Assembly (NCBI RefSeq): GCF_003149105.1
Contig: NZ_QGDS01000001.1
Coordinates: forward strand, 15,334-79,333
From: Faecalicatena contorta
Lineage (GTDB): Bacteria; Bacillota; Clostridia; Lachnospirales; Lachnospiraceae
Direction: 5' to 3'
DNA length: 64,000 nt
The notes under the pieces were generated by a model. That model was not told the DNA's origin. It searched no databases and saw only the letters and a list, made by a program, of their open reading frames with translations. Position numbers and translations under genes: made by a program. Below, one piece after another: positions 44,601-52,526 of this stretch; position 1 is the first letter of the stretch; every line of letters starts with the position of its first letter.

Positions 44601-45909
44601 TCTGGTTTTTGATTTTAATACATTTCATATCCTGTCCGCCAATGTCCAGGATACAATCTACATCAGGCTCGAAGAAAGATGCGGCATAGTAGTGAGAAAC
44701 TGTTTCTACCTCTCCCTCATCCAGTAAAAGGGCAGCTTTAATTAATGCCTCTCCATATCCAGTAGAACAGGAGTGCACAATTTCCACATCTTCCGGCAGC
44801 TTGCTGAAAATATCTTTGACTGCGCGAAGGGTAGTGCCCAGGGGGTCTCCTTCATTGTTGTTATAGAAGGAATACAAAAGTGTACCGTCTTCACCAACCA
44901 GTGCGGCTTTTGTTGTTGTGGAACCTGCATCGATTCCCAGAAAGGCCTTTCCTGTGTAAGAAGCAAGGTCCTTCACAGGCACTTTGTGGTTTGCATGGCG
45001 CAGGGTAAAAGAATCATATTCTTCGGTAGAAGCAAAAAGGGGTTCCATTCTGTCCACTTCAAATTCCATTTTTATCTTTCCGGCCAGACGCTGCTGAAGG
45101 CTTCTGAGAGCCACATTCACATCTCTTTTCGAATTCAGTGCAGAACCGATGGCTGCAAACAGGTGAGAGTGGTCCGGAGCAATGGTGTGCTCCTCATCCA
45201 GTTCTAAAGTGCGCACAAATGCAGTTTTAAGCTCGGAAAGAAAGTGAAGGGGTCCGCCTAAAAAGGCTACATGTCCCCGGATAGGTTTTCCGCAGGCAAG
45301 GCCGCTGATGGTCTGATTTACTACAGCCTGGAAGATAGAAGCAGCCAGATCTTCCTTAGCAGCCCCTTCATTGATTAGAGGCTGGATATCGGATTTTGCA
45401 AATACACCGCAGCGGGCGGCAATAGAATACAGTGCCTGATAGTTTTTTGCATATTCATTCAGTCCCTGAGCATCGGTCTGCAGCAGAGATGCCATCTGGT
45501 CGATAAAAGAACCTGTACCTCCGGCACAGACACCATTCATACGCTGTTCTACATTTCCGCCTTCGAAATAAATAATCTTGGCATCTTCACCACCCAGCTC
45601 AATGGCAACATCTGTCTGGGGGGCATAATCCTGCAATGCAGTGGATACGGCTATAACCTCCTGCACAAAGGGGACTCCCAGGTGTTTGGCCAAAGTCAGG
45701 CCGCCGGAACCGGTAATAACCGGTGAAACACGGATTGCACCCAGTTTGCAGATTGCTTTTTCAAGCAGCTCAGACAGGGTTTCCTGGATATTAGCAAAAT
45801 GCCGTTCGTAATCGGAAAAGAGTACCTCTTTGTCATGACCTAGAATTGCAATCTTTACAGTGGTGGAACCAATGTCAATTCCTAAAGTATGTAATTCATT
45901 TAAGTTCAT
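41590..45909 (-). CDS. Giant 2-hydroxyacyl-CoA dehydratase activase/dehydratase-like fusion
   Basis: 1439-aa fusion. Two BcrA/BadF-type ASKHA ATPase domains begin at [13 protein letters not shown] (about residue 9) and [15 protein letters not shown] (about 320), each with the Cys-rich [10 protein letters not shown] or [10 protein letters not shown] loop that in HgdC-like activases binds a [4Fe-4S] cluster at the dimer interface. A Cys cluster CKRCTNNC follows at about 605, then a DUF2229-type region and, from about 1010, a HgdB-like dehydratase D-component domain with conserved cysteines. Such proteins are widespread in Clostridia but their reaction is unknown. Classical activases drive ATP-dependent low-potential electron transfer. 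It has its own promoter and AGGAAAAC before the ATG. Confidence 0.88.
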   Translation of the reverse strand: MNLNELHTLGIDIGSTTVKIAILGHDKEVLFSDYERHFANIQETLSELLEKAICKLGAIRVSPVITGSGGLTLAKHLGVPFVQEVIAVSTALQDYAPQTDVAIELGGEDAKIIYFEGGNVEQRMNGVCAGGTGSFIDQMASLLQTDAQGLNEYAKNYQALYSIAARCGVFAKSDIQPLINEGAAKEDLAASIFQAVVNQTISGLACGKPIRGHVAFLGGPLHFLSELKTAFVRTLELDEEHTIAPDHSHLFAAIGSALNSKRDVNVALRSLQQRLAGKIKMEFEVDRMEPLFASTEEYDSFTLRHANHKVPVKDLASYTGKAFLGIDAGSTTTKAALVGEDGTLLYSFYNNNEGDPLGTTLRAVKDIFSKLPEDVEIVHSCSTGYGEALIKAALLLDEGEVETVSHYYAASFFEPDVDCILDIGGQDMKCIKIKNQTVDSVQLNEACSSGCGSFIETFAKSLNYSVEDFAQEALYAKNPIDLGTRCTVFMNSKVKQAQKEGAEVADISAGLAYSVIKNALFKVIKVSDASELGNHIVVQGGTFYNNAVLRSFEKIANCEAIRPDIAGIMGAFGAALIARERYVECEGTTMLSIDEIEALEYTTTMTKCKRCTNNCRLTVSHFSGKRRFITGNRCEKGLGKEKAGNGLPNLFEYKSQRYLGYTPLEESEAKRGIIGIPRVLNMYENYPFWFTFFTKLGFRVVLSPASTRKTYELGIDSIPSESECYPAKLAHGHVQWLINEGIRQIFYPSVSYERNEFEDANNHYNCPIVTSYPENIKNNMDSIVHGEVDFIHPFLSFANEEILHSRLTEELSEKFSIPENEIRDAVHDAWAELKACGEDMRRKGEETIKFLDETGNRGIVLAGRPYHIDPEVNHGLPELVNSYNIAVLTEDSVSHLQPVERPLNVMDQWMYHSRLYAAANYVKTKENLDLIQLNSFGCGLDAVTTDQVEEILTRSDKIYTSLKIDEVNNLGAARIRVRSLLAAIRVREQRNTKREMHTSSIEKVPFTKEMRKSYTILCPQMSPMHFELLEPAFQASGYKVEVLPNDNKQAVDVGLKYVNNDACYPSLMVVGQIMEAILSGKYNTDKLAVIISQTGGGCRASNYIGFIRRALKKAGYAHIPVISINLSGLEGNPGFKITPALALRGIYAAVLGDIFMKCVYRMRPYEKVPGTTDAIHRKWAKICKEFLSGGYPSRHKFKKLCREIIHDFDTIEILNVKKPRVGVVGEILVKFLPAANNHLVELLENEGAEAVVPDLLDFLLYCFYNQNFKVSHLGFAKSKARIGNLGIKALEWFRSPASSAFEASRHFDPPARIENLAKMASEFVSIGNQTGEGWFLTGEMLELIHSGAGNIVCTQPFACLPNHVVGKGVIKELRRVYPQSNVVAIDFDPGASEVNQLNRIKLMLSTANKNLENEVKGTVENVESQPAKSVGGAAVVSGI

Positions 45910-45989
45910 AGTGTTTTCCTCATTTTCTAAAACTATTATATGTTAGTTACTTCCTATTAAATGTATTTTTGGGTGTTACAACAATTTAC

Positions 45990-46018
45990 ATTATACGACA
46001 ATATAGAAAAAAAGACAA
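45990..46018 (-). promoter_or_regulatory. Promoter of the activase fusion gene
   Basis: On the minus strand TTGTCT (46018-46013) and TATAAT (45995-45990) are 17 bp apart. The leader is about 75 bases. Confidence 0.65.
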
Positions 46019-46105
46019 TTGTAATTATTATGCAGGTTTGTGGAATAATGGTACAAAGATTATAAAATTTTACAAAATCATAACATGAAAAAGGGTAACA
46101 TATAT

Positions 46106-46315
46106 TTGACAAACCCCCTGCCCAGACGGTACAATTACTGTATCTGTTCAGGGCCATGAACAGATACGCCGCAAGCCCATAAAAATCGCCTTTGGCGATG
46201 GGACTTGCTATTGCATGTTCAATGTTTTTACACAGACTGGGCATTTACTGCACAGTTTTGTACTGAACAGTTATTAATTACTTCATAAATGAGCAAATAA
46301 AAAGTAAGGAGAAAA
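46106..46315 (+). promoter_or_regulatory. Promoter and structured leader of the rhomboid-like gene
   Basis: TTGACA (46106-46111) and TACAAT (46130-46135) are 18 bp apart. The leader contains a perfect hairpin GTATCTGTTCA/TGAACAGATAC (46140-46167), then a hairpin with outer arms GCAAG/CTTGC, middle CCCAT/ATGGG and inner CGCC/GGCG (46171-46208). TGCCCAG (46119-46125) complements CTGGGCA (46237-46243). No known riboswitch is recognised. The rest of the 406-bp divergent spacer is AT-rich. Confidence 0.6.
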
Positions 46316-47149
46316 ATGTCATTGAATTGGTTAAGTAAGTTAGAAAAAAAGTTTGGTCGTTATGCTATCCATAATCTGACCTTATATTTAATCGGGGGTT
46401 ATATTATCGGATATGGAATATATAGCCTTCTTCCGAATCTATTAGGCTGGCTGACCCTGGAACCAGGACTTGTACTGTCAGGTCAGGTCTGGAGGATCAT
46501 ATCATGGATTCTGGTGCCGCCCAGCGGAAATATGATTACGATTCTCATTATGATGTTGTTTTACTATTCACTGGGAACTGCGCTGGAACGTACGTGGGGA
46601 GCATTTCGTTACAATGTTTATATTTTTTCGGGAATTCTTTTCACCGTTATTGGTGCCTTTATATTATATTTGGTAACCGGCGGATTGTTAGGACTGGGAT
46701 TTTACTTCAGTACGTATTACATTAATATGTCTATTTTTCTGGCGTTCGCCGTCAGCAATCCGGATATGGAAATAATGCTGTATTTCATCCTCCCTATAAA
46801 GATTAAATGGATGGCGCTGGTTTATGCCGCATTTATCTTATATGACCTGGTACGCGGAAATATGGTTACGAGGGTTGCAATTATAGCGTCTCTTCTGAAC
46901 TTTATTGTATTCTTTTTCTCCAGCAGGAATACGAAGCCCTATACTCCGAAAGAGAGAGCAAGAAAGGCTGATTTCAAGAAACAGTCCCGTCCCCATATGA
47001 CATACCAGAATGGCGCACGCCACCGGTGCGCAGTGTGCGGGCGGACAGAGCTGGATGACCCAACTCTGGAGTTTCGTTTTTGTTCAAAATGTAAGGGGAA
47101 TTATGAGTATTGTCAGGATCACCTGTTTACGCACCGGCATGTTGAATGA
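46316..47149 (+). CDS. Rhomboid-like membrane protein without catalytic motif, C-terminal zinc site
   Basis: 277-aa protein with about six membrane segments between residues 18 and 200. The rhomboid/derlin element GQVWRIISWILVPPS and the ALERTWGAFRYN loop place it in that superfamily, but the protease signature GxSG is absent (the region reads YYINMSIFLAFA), and no TM6 His-containing motif is seen. A cytosolic tail carries CAVCGRTELDD...FCSKCKGNYEYCQDH, which looks like a zinc ribbon. It is probably a pseudoprotease with a binding role. AAGGAGAAAA precedes the ATG. It has a long structured leader. Confidence 0.75.
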   Translation: MSLNWLSKLEKKFGRYAIHNLTLYLIGGYIIGYGIYSLLPNLLGWLTLEPGLVLSGQVWRIISWILVPPSGNMITILIMMLFYYSLGTALERTWGAFRYNVYIFSGILFTVIGAFILYLVTGGLLGLGFYFSTYYINMSIFLAFAVSNPDMEIMLYFILPIKIKWMALVYAAFILYDLVRGNMVTRVAIIASLLNFIVFFFSSRNTKPYTPKERARKADFKKQSRPHMTYQNGARHRCAVCGRTELDDPTLEFRFCSKCKGNYEYCQDHLFTHRHVE

Positions 47150-47204
47150 AATGTTTTGAAAGAAAAGTAAAAGAAATAAAGTAATATCAGAGAGGATATA
47201 GAAA

Positions 47205-48641
47205 ATGAAGAAGACAAAAGTAGTATGTACAATGGGACCAAACACAAATAATAGAGAATTGATGAGAAAGCTGATCCAAAACGGCATGGATGTTGCACGT
47301 TTTAATTTTTCCCACGGCGACCATCAGGAACATAAAAGCAGAATGGATATGTTAAAGCAGCTTAGGGAAGAGGAACGTGTCAACACGGCAATTCTGCTGG
47401 ATACCAAAGGCCCGGAGATCCGCACCGGCCTGCTGGCCGATGGAAAGAAAGTTACCCTGGAGACAGGGAGCACTTTTACCTTGACTATTGATGATATAGT
47501 AGGCAATGAGCAAAAAGTATCCATCACATACACCGGATTGGTAGATGATGTGGACAAAGGTAAGATTATTCTGATTGATGACGGTCTGATTGGACTTAAG
47601 GTTGTAAGCAAGACAGACCGTGACATTGTCTGTACCGTTGTAAACGGGGGAGAACTAGGTGAACGAAAAGGGGTGAATGTACCCAATGTTCCTGTACGAC
47701 TTCCGGCTATTACAAGTAAAGATAAAGAAGATATTAAATTTGGTGTAGAGCAGGATGTGGACTTTATTGCGGCATCTTTCGTGAGAAATGCAGAATGTGT
47801 TCTGGAAATCAAAGCTTACTTAAAAGAACTGAATGCGCCATATATCCCAATTATAGCTAAGGTAGAAAATGCAGAAGGGATTCAGAATATTGATGAGATT
47901 ATCCGGGCTGCGGATGGAATCATGGTAGCCCGCGGAGATCTGGGAGTAGAGATTCCGGCAGAAGAGGTTCCCTATTTGCAGAAAATGATTATTCAGAAAT
48001 GTAATAATAATTTTAAAACCGTTATTACAGCTACCCAGATGCTGGATTCCATGATTCGTAACCCCCGTCCTACAAGAGCTGAGGTTACCGATGTGGCGAA
48101 TGCAGTCTACGACGGTACCGATGCAGTGATGCTGTCAGGGGAGACGGCCCAGGGGAAATATCCGCTGGAAGCTTTGCAGATGATGGTACACATCATAGAA
48201 AATTCAGAACAGCATTTGGATTATGACCTTATATTGGAAAAGGCAGGGAATCACCTGCGGACAGGAGTGTCTAGTGCGATAGGGTATTCCTCTGTGCTTG
48301 CCGCGGCAAACCTGAATGCAAAATGCATCATAACACCGTCTGTATCCGGAGCGACAGCAAGGGTGGTATCAAATCTGAAGCCAAAACAGGAAATCCTGGG
48401 GGTAACACCTAATGAAAGAACTTTGCGCAGGATGTCTATTTACTGGGGAGTCAGACCTCTGAAATCTTTAGAAGTGAATACTACAGAGGACATTTGCAGC
48501 GGAGCGATTGAACTGGCTCTTGTGAAACAGTATATTGAGACAGGGGATGTAGTTGTACTGACTGCCGGAATTCCATCGCCAAGTGTGAAGAAGGAAAAGA
48601 GCGGAATCAGCAATATGATGAGAATTGCGACGATAGAGTAG
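47205..48641 (+). CDS. pyk: Pyruvate kinase
   Basis: Transfers phosphate from phosphoenolpyruvate to ADP, the last step of glycolysis; 478 aa. TMGPNTN, RFNFSHG, LDTKGPEIRTG, the active-site lysine strand PIIAKVENAEG, MVARGDLGVEIP and TATQMLDSMIRNPRPTRAE (in parts) are all present. The product lacks the extra PEP-utiliser C-terminal domain of Bacillus pyruvate kinase (585 aa), so it is the short form. AGAGAGGATA precedes the ATG. It ends at a very long hairpin terminator. Confidence 0.97.
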   Translation: MKKTKVVCTMGPNTNNRELMRKLIQNGMDVARFNFSHGDHQEHKSRMDMLKQLREEERVNTAILLDTKGPEIRTGLLADGKKVTLETGSTFTLTIDDIVGNEQKVSITYTGLVDDVDKGKIILIDDGLIGLKVVSKTDRDIVCTVVNGGELGERKGVNVPNVPVRLPAITSKDKEDIKFGVEQDVDFIAASFVRNAECVLEIKAYLKELNAPYIPIIAKVENAEGIQNIDEIIRAADGIMVARGDLGVEIPAEEVPYLQKMIIQKCNNNFKTVITATQMLDSMIRNPRPTRAEVTDVANAVYDGTDAVMLSGETAQGKYPLEALQMMVHIIENSEQHLDYDLILEKAGNHLRTGVSSAIGYSSVLAAANLNAKCIITPSVSGATARVVSNLKPKQEILGVTPNERTLRRMSIYWGVRPLKSLEVNTTEDICSGAIELALVKQYIETGDVVVLTAGIPSPSVKKEKSGISNMMRIATIE

Positions 48642-48680
48642 AGATAGCTGTTGTGCAAATATTTTATAAAAAGTATTCTG

Positions 48681-48759
48681 ACCAGCGAATTACCAAAGCT
48701 ATACTTGTTGAACTACTAATGTTCAACAAGTATAGCTTTGTGTAAGACGCTGGTTTTTT
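48681..48759 (+). terminator. pyk terminator built on a family B repeat
   Basis: Arms 48694-48713 and 48721-48740 are perfect 20-bp complements around loop TACTAAT, the same design as at 40159. Outer segments ACCAGCG (48681-48687) and CGCTGGT (48748-48754) also pair, and TTTTTT follows. It is an unusually long stem for a terminator. Confidence 0.9.
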
Positions 48760-48768
48760 AACAACCTA

Positions 48769-48797
48769 TTGACAGATAGTTTTGAATGTTATATAGT
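48769..48797 (+). promoter_or_regulatory. Promoter of the TrmB-lysA unit
   Basis: TTGACA (48769-48774), 17-bp spacer, TATAGT (48792-48797). Confidence 0.75.
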
Positions 48798-48832
48798 GTT
48801 CCTGTAAAGTACTACTAATGGAGTATAATAGA

Positions 48833-49546
48833 ATGGATGAACAACAGTTTATAGAATATTTACTTCATTTCGGACTGACGAGGCAGGAAGCTCTGGTTTA
48901 TCAGAAGCTGCTGCATAGAGGAAAGCAGACCGGATATGAGGTGGCTAAAGAAGCCGGTATTTCTCGCTCCAATGCTTATAATTCACTTGCAGCCCTGGTG
49001 GAGAAGGGGGCCGCGTATCTTGTGGAAGAATCAGCAAAACGATATATTCCGGTGAATCTGAAAGAATTTTGCGATAATTGTATCCGCAGAATGAAGGCAG
49101 AAGAGGAGTGGCTTATAAAAAACCTGCCCCCGGGGCAAGTGGAGGAAGAGGGCTATATCACCATTGAAGGGGCGGCCAATATACAGGACAAGATTCAGAA
49201 TTTGCTGGAACATTCACAGGAACGTGTATATTTATCTTGTACATTAGATTGCCTGGGTGAGTTTCTAGAGGAATTAAAACAACTTTTGTCTGCAGGGAAA
49301 AAGGTGGTCATTATTACAGACGGGCCTTTTGAACTGGACGGTGCAAAGGTTTACATCACCGGGGATAAAGGCAGGCAGATAGGACTTATCATGGATTCAA
49401 AGTATGCATTGTCCGGTGAATACGGCAAGGGAAGTATGAACACCTGCCTGTATTCCGCTCAGAATAATTTTGTAATGGTATTCAAAATGGCTTTAGCGAA
49501 TGAAATTCAACTAATAGAGCTACGTAAAGGAGAAAAGCAGATATGA
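48833..49546 (+). CDS. TrmB-like transcriptional regulator
   Basis: 237-aa regulator with an N-terminal TrmB winged helix (FGLTRQEALVYQKLL, YEVAKEAGISRSNAYNSLAALVEKGA) and a C-terminal phospholipase-D-like TrmB sensor fold (about residues 105-235), which in archaeal relatives binds sugars. I prefer the ATG at 48833, which has GGAG 9 bases upstream, over the one at 48818 that contains that site. The stop overlaps the decarboxylase start by 4 bp, so the pair is coupled and the regulator may respond to a product of that enzyme or control it. Confidence 0.82.
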   Translation: MDEQQFIEYLLHFGLTRQEALVYQKLLHRGKQTGYEVAKEAGISRSNAYNSLAALVEKGAAYLVEESAKRYIPVNLKEFCDNCIRRMKAEEEWLIKNLPPGQVEEEGYITIEGAANIQDKIQNLLEHSQERVYLSCTLDCLGEFLEELKQLLSAGKKVVIITDGPFELDGAKVYITGDKGRQIGLIMDSKYALSGEYGKGSMNTCLYSAQNNFVMVFKMALANEIQLIELRKGEKQI

Positions 49547-50817
49547 AAAAAGAAGTATTTGTAACGAAAGAACAGCTGGATGAGATTGTAAAAGAATTTC
49601 CTACCCCTTTCCATCTTTATGATGAAAAAGGAATCAGAGAAAATGTGAAGGCTCTCAAGGAAGCTTTTGCATGGAATCCCGGCTACAAAGAGTATTTTGC
49701 AGTGAAGGCAACACCAAATCCTTTTCTGGTTCAGATTTTGAAGGAGTACGGCTGCGGCTGTGATTGTTCTTCTTATACAGAACTGATTCTCTCTGATGCA
49801 ATTGGAGTAAGAGGTGAGGATATTATGTTTTCTTCCAATGACACCCCTGCTGAGGAATATGTACTGGCGGATAAGATGGGGGCAATTATTAATCTGGATG
49901 ACATCACACACATTGATTTTCTGGAGCAGACAATCGGTCATATTCCAGAAACCATAAGCTGCCGGTATAATCCAGGCGGATTATTTAAAATCAGCAATGA
50001 TATTATGGATAACCCGGGAGACTCCAAATTTGGCATGACTACAGAACAGATATTTGAGGCGTTTAAAATCCTGAAAGAAAAAGGTGCGAAGGATTTCGGG
50101 ATTCATGCTTTTCTTGCCAGCAATACCGTGACCAACGATTATTATCCGATGCTGGCAAAGGTATTGTTTGAGCAGGCAGTGCGCCTTCAGCGGGAGACGG
50201 GAGTGCATATTAAGTTTATCAATCTTTCCGGCGGAATCGGAATCCCATACAAGCCGGACCAGGAGCCAAATGATATACGTGCCATCGGTGATGGTGTACG
50301 CAGGGTATACGAGGAAGTTTTAGTACCTGCGGGTATGGGAGATGTGGCGATTTATACAGAACTGGGCCGCTATATGATGGGTCCTTATGGATGCCTGGTG
50401 ACCACGGCAATTCATGAAAAGCATACTCACAAAGAATATATCGGTGTGGATGCATGTGCCGTAAATCTAATGCGTCCGGCTATGTACGGGTCCTATCACC
50501 ATATTACAGTTATGGGAAAAGAAGACTGGCCCTGTAACCATAAATATGATGTGTCAGGCTCACTCTGTGAAAACAATGATAAATTTGCCATTGACAGGAT
50601 GCTGCCTAAAATAGATAAAGGGGATTACCTGGTCATTCATGACACAGGAGCTCATGGCTTCGCCATGGGATATAATTACAATGGGAAATTAAGATCCGCG
50701 GAAGTTCTCCTCAGGGAGGATGGTACAGCGCAGCTTATCCGACGTGCGGAAACACCAGCAGATTATTTTGCAACTTTCGATTGCTTTGACATTGGGAAAA
50801 AACTGATTCAGAAGTAA
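49543..50817 (+). CDS. lysA: Diaminopimelate decarboxylase family (LysA)
   Basis: PLP-dependent fold III decarboxylase, 424 aa, expected to convert meso-diaminopimelate to lysine. Lys55 in YFAVKATPNP is the PLP lysine; FINLSGGIGIPYKP forms the phosphate-binding loop, ELGRYMMGPYG the substrate strand, and GAHGFAMGYNYNG the C-terminal domain with Tyr. It differs from short LysA in some motifs (CDCSSYTEL, DSKFGM), so a related amino-acid decarboxylase cannot be excluded. AAAGGAG precedes the ATG. It is coupled to the TrmB-like gene by ATGA overlap. Confidence 0.88.
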   Translation: MKKEVFVTKEQLDEIVKEFPTPFHLYDEKGIRENVKALKEAFAWNPGYKEYFAVKATPNPFLVQILKEYGCGCDCSSYTELILSDAIGVRGEDIMFSSNDTPAEEYVLADKMGAIINLDDITHIDFLEQTIGHIPETISCRYNPGGLFKISNDIMDNPGDSKFGMTTEQIFEAFKILKEKGAKDFGIHAFLASNTVTNDYYPMLAKVLFEQAVRLQRETGVHIKFINLSGGIGIPYKPDQEPNDIRAIGDGVRRVYEEVLVPAGMGDVAIYTELGRYMMGPYGCLVTTAIHEKHTHKEYIGVDACAVNLMRPAMYGSYHHITVMGKEDWPCNHKYDVSGSLCENNDKFAIDRMLPKIDKGDYLVIHDTGAHGFAMGYNYNGKLRSAEVLLREDGTAQLIRRAETPADYFATFDCFDIGKKLIQK

Positions 50818-50911
50818 TTTGCAAATTAATAAAAAACTATTGCAAAATGTCCCTAAATATGGTAACATAAACTTCGGTTCGGAAAGCAGACATGCACTCC
50901 GAACCGGATGA

Positions 50912-50994
50912 GCGGATGTGGCGGAATGGCAGACGCACAAGACTCAAAATCTTGCGGGGGTGACCTCGTGTGGGTTCAAGTCCCACCATCCGCA
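50912..50994 (+). tRNA. tRNA-Leu (anticodon CAA)
   Basis: Acceptor arms GCGGATG (50912-50918) and CATCCGC (50987-50993) with discriminator A. Anticodon arm CAAGA/TCTTG encloses loop CTCAAAA, giving anticodon CAA (50945-50947), which reads UUG. A long variable arm (GCGGGGGTGACCTCGTG) is as expected for leucine, and GGTTCAAGTCC is the T loop region. The CCA end is not encoded. A hairpin CGGTTCGG/CCGAACCG lies just upstream (50873-50906), and a terminator follows. Confidence 0.96.
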
Positions 50995-51002
50995 GTCATA
51001 AG

Positions 51003-51031
51003 AAAAAGTCCAAGTAAGATTGGACTTTTTT
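51003..51031 (+). terminator. tRNA-Leu terminator
   Basis: AAAAAGTCCAA (51003-51013) pairs with TTGGACTTTTT (51020-51030), ending in a T run. Confidence 0.92.
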
Positions 51032-51053
51032 GTGTTTTAGGGCAAGAATCAAG

Positions 51054-51075
51054 CCGCCTCGAAAGGCGGTTTTTA
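51054..51075 (+). terminator. Second terminator hairpin downstream of tRNA-Leu
   Basis: CCGCCT/AGGCGG with a CGAA tetraloop-type apex (51054-51069), followed by TTTTT. Confidence 0.8.
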
Positions 51076-51093
51076 ATTTTTTAAGAATGTTTA

Positions 51094-51145
51094 TTGACAT
51101 ATGCCCGAAACAGAGTTATAGTAAGAATGTAAATGACATATGTCA
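51094..51145 (+). promoter_or_regulatory. Promoter with palindromic operator before the DUF134 locus
   Basis: TTGACA (51094-51099), 17-bp spacer, TATAGT (51117-51122). The -35 lies in TTGACATATG, and the palindrome TGACATATGTCA (51134-51145) lies just after the start site. Two copies of one half-site around a promoter suggest a repressor, perhaps the DUF134 protein itself. Confidence 0.65.
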
Positions 51146-51196
51146 ATAACTTGAAGAAGGTTATTATCAACGCACGGAAGAAACGGAACAGGTCCG

Positions 51197-51256
51197 ATGG
51201 AAGATGGAGCATTCACTGGAAAAGGTCTTGGAGGATGTCCTGGAAGGAATCTGTAA
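51197..51256 (+). pseudogene. Relic or mini-gene of a Gly-rich DUF5320-like peptide
   Basis: The frame ending at TAA 51254-51256 reads GRNGTGPMEDGAFTGKGL then GGCPGRNL. This resembles the Gly-rich DUF5320 peptides (DGTGPxGxGxxTGRGLG) that often accompany DUF134 and NifX-like genes. The frame opens after a stop at 51152-51154 but has no ATG, GTG or TTG upstream of the internal ATG at 51197, so the normal start seems lost. From that ATG only 19 residues would be made. Alternatively a rare start is used. Confidence 0.5.
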
Positions 51257-51317
51257 CAAAACGTAAAAGCTGCAGAGTATTCTCCTGTTTCTTTTACTTA
51301 TGAAGCGAGGTGAGAAA

Positions 51318-51707
51318 ATGCCGAGACCGAGAAAATGGAGAAAAGTCTGTTGCCTGCCGGAAAATGCCCGATTTGGGCCTTTAGGAAGCGCAGTCAGTGG
51401 AGAAGAAATTGTAAGGATGATGGTGGATGAATACGAAACTATCCGCTTAATTGATCTGGAAGGATTTACACAGGAAGAGTGCGCAAAACAAATGAACATA
51501 GCTCGTACCACCGTTCAAGGGATATATGAAACGGCAAGAAGGAAACTTGCAGACTCTCTGGTACATGGAAAGGTACTGCTGATCGATGGAGGAGAATATA
51601 TCCTTTGTGGGGGACAGGAGGAAACCTGTGGCCGCGGCTGTTGCCATAGACGTCGCCGAGGTAGAAGAATTAATAACGAAAACCATATTGAAAGTGAGGA
51701 GAATTAA
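51318..51707 (+). CDS. DUF134 family DNA-binding protein
   Basis: 129-aa protein of the DUF134/UPF0251 family. It has the family N-terminus PRPRKWRKVCCLP and a sigma-70 region 4-like helix-turn-helix (MMVDEYETIRLIDLEGFTQ, ECAKQMNIARTTVQGIYETA). The C-terminus is Cys/Arg-rich (CGGQEETCGRGCCHRRRRGRR), possibly metal-binding. I start at the ATG at 51318, after GAGGTGAG; the ATG at 51300 lies upstream of that ribosome site. It is 1 bp from the NifX-like gene. Probably regulates this small metal-protein locus. Confidence 0.88.
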   Translation: MPRPRKWRKVCCLPENARFGPLGSAVSGEEIVRMMVDEYETIRLIDLEGFTQEECAKQMNIARTTVQGIYETARRKLADSLVHGKVLLIDGGEYILCGGQEETCGRGCCHRRRRGRRINNENHIESEEN

Positions 51708-51708
51708 G

Positions 51709-52119
51709 ATGAGAATTGCGGTAACTTATGAAAACGGCGAGGTTTTTCAACACTTTGGCCACACCGAACGTTTTAAAATTTACGACATCGAAGATAACAA
51801 AGTGATTGTCGCTACAACAGTTAATACCAATGGCAGCGGTCATGGCGCCCTGGCGGATATTCTAAAAAAGCTGAATGTGGGTACGCTAATCTGTGGAGGC
51901 ATCGGCGGTGGAGCTAAGAGAGCATTATCCGAAGCAAATATAAAGCTTTATGGTGGAGTAACAGGAAACGCGGATGAGGCTGTCGAGGCATTACTGGCGG
52001 AAAAACTCGTCTTCGACCCGGAAGCCACCTGTAATCATCACGGCGGACATCACGATGATGGCCGTGGAGGACACAACTGCGGAGAACATAATCATCACGA
52101 AAAATCGAGTACGGTATAA
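51709..52119 (+). CDS. NifX/NifB-C-like dinitrogenase cofactor-type protein, His-rich tail
   Basis: 136-aa protein of the dinitrogenase iron-molybdenum cofactor family (RNase H-like fold): MRIAVTYENGEVFQHFGH, FKIYDIEDNKV, LICGGIGGGAKRAL and LYGGVTGNADEAV are typical. In non-nitrogen-fixing anaerobes these proteins bind metal clusters of unknown function. The tail is strikingly His-rich (CNHHGGHHDDGRGGHNC, EHNHH), suggesting metal storage or delivery. AGTGAGGAG precedes the ATG at 51709; an open frame extends upstream through the DUF134 gene and is not coding. A terminator follows. Confidence 0.88.
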   Translation: MRIAVTYENGEVFQHFGHTERFKIYDIEDNKVIVATTVNTNGSGHGALADILKKLNVGTLICGGIGGGAKRALSEANIKLYGGVTGNADEAVEALLAEKLVFDPEATCNHHGGHHDDGRGGHNCGEHNHHEKSSTV

Positions 52120-52376
52120 TAACATTAGATACAGTACTGTTTCAAAAAACAAACGTAAAGATTGATACAATGTCAATGCGCAAAAAGAGCTAAATAATAC
52201 TGGGCTTCAAGGCTGCTCTGACAATTATTTGGCAGTAAGTGTAAAAGTGCATGTTAATGAGGCTCACATAAAAGTGAGCTTCTTTTTTAACATATGGCAC
52301 ATAATTATTAGTAACTTATATTGGTTCCTTAGAATTATACGAAAGAAAACCTCCTGATTATTTTTATAAAAACATC
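52120..52376. other. Spacer with terminator, no gene seen
   Basis: The spacer contains the terminator below, but no credible gene. Together with the regulatory segment that follows it makes a 407-bp gene-free stretch. Confidence 0.5.
52259..52288 (+). terminator. Terminator of the DUF134-NifX unit
   Basis: GAGGCTCAC (52259-52267) pairs with GTGAGCTTC (52274-52282), followed by TTTTTT. Confidence 0.85.
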
Positions 52377-52504
52377 TTGACAATCAGATAAAAATTTGAT
52401 AATTTAAAATAAGTTAGCAATAACTAACTTATCCGTGATTATACTCCTACACTGCCAAAGGTCAGTGTTTACTTTAGCTAATTTGGTTAGTTAATACTAA
52501 CTAA
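52377..52504 (+). promoter_or_regulatory. Promoter with two DtxR/IdeR-like iron operators
   Basis: TTGACA (52377-52382), 17-bp spacer, TAATTT (52400-52405). AAGTTAG-N6-CTAACTT (52411-52430) overlaps the start site, and TTAGTTAATACTAACTAA (52487-52504) lies before the ribosome site. Both resemble the DtxR-family consensus TTAGGTTAGSCTAACCTAA. Iron-dependent repression of the DUF3793-flavodoxin pair is the likely meaning. Confidence 0.65.
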
Positions 52505-52526
52505 AAGCAGAAAGCGAGGCGATGAT

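Noticed and set aside
51586-51708. Upstream extension of the NifX-like frame through the DUF134 gene
   Set aside because: It is out of frame with DUF134 coding, and GTGAGGAG precedes the ATG at 51709, where family similarity starts.
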